Shown piece by piece: positions 61,631 to 64,000 of a stretch of 64,000 nucleotides of DNA. The stretch is from Labilibaculum sp. DW002. Its GTDB lineage: Bacteria; Bacteroidota; Bacteroidia; Bacteroidales; Marinifilaceae. Each line of letters opens with the position of its first letter. The stretch's first letter is position 1. A program made the position numbers and the translations under genes. The DNA lies in contig NZ_JAKJSC010000001.1 in assembly GCF_029029525.1 (NCBI RefSeq), forward strand, positions 2,392,987 to 2,456,986, given 5' to 3'. The notes beneath the pieces were generated by a model. That model did not search any database. It worked only from the letters and a program-made list of their open reading frames with translations, and was not told where the DNA came from.

Positions 61631-64000
61631 TTATTGATTATTCTCATTATCCTCTACGACATCTACATCCACTTTGTTCTCAATCCCATTTACATCAAAT
61701 TCTTCCTCACGTGGCAATGGCTCAATCTCCTTTATTTCTGCAATATCATAAATCGACAATCTTTTTCCTCTTGCTTTATACGATTTCACACCTATAAATT
61801 CTTCTCCATCGATGATGTCGTTTGGACGATCGGCATTTTTACCACCATACGAAATTTCGAATCGAGGATATTGCTCATCGGTTAAGCAAAGCAATTTATT
61901 TTCAGCATTTTCACCTAAGAAATTTACGGCCTTGCCATTTCCTTCCATGTTAAAACGCTTCAGATAGTAATATTCCTGATCGGCATCATAAAATATCGCT
62001 GACCATATTTTTTCAACTTCATATTTTTCAATGATACTGATATCATCAGAATAGTGATTACTCAAATCGAAACTTGTAAAATGAAATGAGTTTGGACGAG
62101 TAACAACAAGGATTTTTTCATCAGCAGAAAATTCACCAATAAAGTCACCTCTTTGATCCGTATTTAATCTTAACACATCTGTATCGAACCAAATTTTACG
62201 ACCGCCAAGCGTAGAAACTCCTTCATGCTTTAAGGTTACTTTATGAACGTCGTTTCGGGTTAGAATATTCCCCATGGAAGCACGCCCTTTTACAGCTAAT
62301 TCGGCAAAATCGAACTCAAAAACAGTTTTCTTTAAACGAGCTTTTGGTTTTAGTGCTACACGAATAACTTCTGCCTCACCATTAGGATTAGCACTAAAAT
62401 AAGTAATTCTTGATCCTGGAGTTTCCTTGGTTAGGTTGTATTCTTTATCACGAGTTAAGCCCGTAACATTAAATCGTTTCGCATAAGTAACCCCAGCCTT
62501 TCCATCACGATAAACGACATTGTAAATGGTACGTTTATCGTTCTTACGGAACACAGCTATATGAATAATATTCTGACCAATAAATAACTTATCCGCTACT
62601 TTGGTTATGAAATAAGTACCATCCTTACGGAAAATAATCACATCATCAATATCAGAACAATCACATAAGTACTCGTCCTTTTTAAGACCTGTTCCCAGGA
62701 AACCTTCCTTATAGTTTACGAATAGCTTTTCATTAGCAACCACAACCTTACTTGCTACAATACTATCAAAACTTCTAATTTCAGTTTTACGCTCTTTTCC
62801 TCTACCGTATTTCTTTTTAATCGATTGGAAATAACGAATCGTAAATGGAATAATATTGGCGATATGAACTTTAATTTCCTCAATCTCATCTTCAATAGAC
62901 TTGATATAATCCGTCGCTTTATTGATATCGAATTTAGAAATACGTTTAATTTTAATTTCTGTCAATCGAACAATATCCTCTTCAGTCACAGCACGCATTA
63001 AATGCTTCGTGTGTGGCTTAAGTCCTTTATCAATTGTTTCGATTACCGATTCCCAAGTTTCACATTCCTCAATATCGCGATAGATTCTATTCTCGATAAA
63101 AATTCGTTCCAAAGAAGCATAATGCCAAGCTTCTTCAAGTTCTGATTTACGAATTTCAAGTTCGAGCTTTAATAAGTCAACCGTTTTATCAGCCGAACGC
63201 TTTAATATCTCCTGAACACCTATAAACTTAGGCACATCCTCCTCTACAACACAAGCATTAGGCGAAATAGAATACTCACAATCGGTAAATGCGTAAAGCG
63301 CATCTATAGTTTTATCAGACGAAATACCATTGGCCAAATGAATCAAAATTTCAACATCAGCCGCTGTATTATCATCAATCTTTTTAATCTTAATCTTACC
63401 CTTGTCATTCGCTTTAATAATCGAATCAATCAGGGTCGATGTTGTCTTCCCAAATGGAATCTCAACAATCTTAAGAGTTTTATTATCAACTTTCTCAATA
63501 CGTGCTCGCACCTTTACAGCGCCACCACGTAATCCATCATTATATCGACTTACATCAACCATCCCAGCGGTTGGGAAATCTGGATAAATTTCAAATTCCT
63601 CTCCCTTTAAATAAGCTATACAAGCTGCTAAAAGTTCATTGAAGTTATGAGGTAATATCTTTGACGCCAATCCAACAGCAATACCTTCAACACCCTGTGC
63701 CAAAAGCAATGGAAACTTAACAGGTAAAGTAATGGGTTCTTTGTTTCTACCATCGTAAGATTGCTTCCAATTGGTCGTTTTAGGATTAAATAAAACCTCA
63801 AGAGCAAATTTGGACAATCGTGCTTCGATATAACGAGGTGCCGCAGCAGAATCTCCAGTTAGGATATTCCCCCAGTTTCCCTGCATATCTATCAACAAAT
63901 CCTTCTGCCCCAATTGAACCAAAGCATCACCAATAGATGCATCTCCGTGAGGATGAAACTGCATGGTATTACCAATAATGTTAGCTACCTTATTGTATCT
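61631..64000 (-). CDS. parC: DNA topoisomerase IV subunit A, 5' end outside the window
   Basis: 789 residues visible; the frame runs to the window edge so the start is missing. The visible N-terminus RYNKVANIIGN-x-MQFHPHGD is mid-domain. The catalytic Tyr in APRYIEARL is at codon 63830-63832. The QRRGGKG box of GyrA is absent and the sequence around GGRKIWFDTDVLRLN and the acidic tail (EVDVDVVEDNENN-like) fit the Bacteroidota ParC. It decatenates sister chromosomes with ParE. The C-terminal domain (from about 450) is shorter than in GyrA. aroK follows 25 bp later. Confidence 0.92.
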   Translation of the reverse strand, partial: RYNKVANIIGNTMQFHPHGDASIGDALVQLGQKDLLIDMQGNWGNILTGDSAAAPRYIEARLSKFALEVLFNPKTTNWKQSYDGRNKEPITLPVKFPLLLAQGVEGIAVGLASKILPHNFNELLAACIAYLKGEEFEIYPDFPTAGMVDVSRYNDGLRGGAVKVRARIEKVDNKTLKIVEIPFGKTTSTLIDSIIKANDKGKIKIKKIDDNTAADVEILIHLANGISSDKTIDALYAFTDCEYSISPNACVVEEDVPKFIGVQEILKRSADKTVDLLKLELEIRKSELEEAWHYASLERIFIENRIYRDIEECETWESVIETIDKGLKPHTKHLMRAVTEEDIVRLTEIKIKRISKFDINKATDYIKSIEDEIEEIKVHIANIIPFTIRYFQSIKKKYGRGKERKTEIRSFDSIVASKVVVANEKLFVNYKEGFLGTGLKKDEYLCDCSDIDDVIIFRKDGTYFITKVADKLFIGQNIIHIAVFRKNDKRTIYNVVYRDGKAGVTYAKRFNVTGLTRDKEYNLTKETPGSRITYFSANPNGEAEVIRVALKPKARLKKTVFEFDFAELAVKGRASMGNILTRNDVHKVTLKHEGVSTLGGRKIWFDTDVLRLNTDQRGDFIGEFSADEKILVVTRPNSFHFTSFDLSNHYSDDISIIEKYEVEKIWSAIFYDADQEYYYLKRFNMEGNGKAVNFLGENAENKLLCLTDEQYPRFEISYGGKNADRPNDIIDGEEFIGVKSYKARGKRLSIYDIAEIKEIEPLPREEEFDVNGIENKVDVDVVEDNENNQ

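Noticed and set aside
1-64000. CRISPR arrays, complete insertion sequences, prophage or integrase genes.
   Set aside because: No regularly spaced repeats, transposase or integrase motifs were recognised; the only mobile-like feature is the repeat-flanked GxxExxY gene.

Overview
The window is a 64 kb chromosomal segment of a Bacteroidota bacterium, probably a marine, gliding or type-IX-secreting member of the Bacteroidales/Marinilabiliales side of the phylum; the family is an inference. Signs of the phylum are low G+C, promoters of the form TTTG-N19-21-TAnnTTTG (upstream of rpmE2, priA, tRNA-His, lon and others), weak Shine-Dalgarno sequences, GldA/GldF/GldG, the type IX component PorQ, alternative complex III (Act), a TPR/histidine-kinase/receiver/AraC hybrid regulator, and many small lipoproteins with an S/A-C lipobox. 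No rRNA, CRISPR array, intact insertion sequence or prophage is visible. One tRNA (His) is present.

Layout. 1-2.6 kb: the end of a protein with a TonB-plug-like tail, a LipL32-like secreted protein, a SEC-C protein and a lipoprotein cytochrome c. 2.8-8.8 kb (+): SCO, a small GxxExxY gene bracketed by imperfect inverted repeats, then caa3-type oxidase subunits I, III, IV and II, heme O synthase and an HMA-domain lipoprotein. 8.9-16.7 kb (-): alternative complex III in the order actA-B-C-D-F-E, running toward the oxidase operon with a shared bidirectional terminator. Together these form a quinol to cytochrome c to oxygen chain. 17.1-26.9 kb (-): a run of eleven mostly uncharacterised envelope genes (OmpA-like protein, lipoproteins, small barrel, two paralogous secreted proteins, DUF3592, AIM24, YIP1, collagen-like lipoprotein). 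27.5-30.3 kb (-): a hybrid two-component regulator just upstream, with a 13 bp direct repeat in a 21 bp register between it and the envelope run.

30.8-41.3 kb: APS reductase, an SDR protein with its catalytic Tyr replaced, an AI-2E family permease, a frameshifted lon, a GlmU-like sugar nucleotidyltransferase, ribosomal protein L31 type B, a GNAT-like protein, a BI-1 family protein and an AlkD-like HEAT protein. 41.4-48.7 kb (+): tRNA-His, a DUF3124 lipoprotein, a MORN protein, an EamA transporter, a cysteine-cluster protein, porQ, cmk and a single open frame joining IspH to phosphofructokinase. 48.8-56.7 kb (+): priA, rfaE1, parA, parB, DUF5683 and an MltD-like transglycosylase. 57.1-60.3 kb (-): gldA-gldF-gldG. 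60.5-64 kb: a HAD phosphatase, then aroK and the 3' part of parC on the minus strand.

Most worth a second look: a LipL32 homologue that keeps the five calcium ligands of the leptospiral protein but lacks a lipobox; the regulator plus operator-like repeats plus uncharacterised envelope operon; the IspH-PfkA frame fusion; the degenerate GxxExxY gene between inverted repeats inside the oxidase operon; the lon frameshift in an A-run; and a nested, mutually exclusive hairpin set at 56976-57079.
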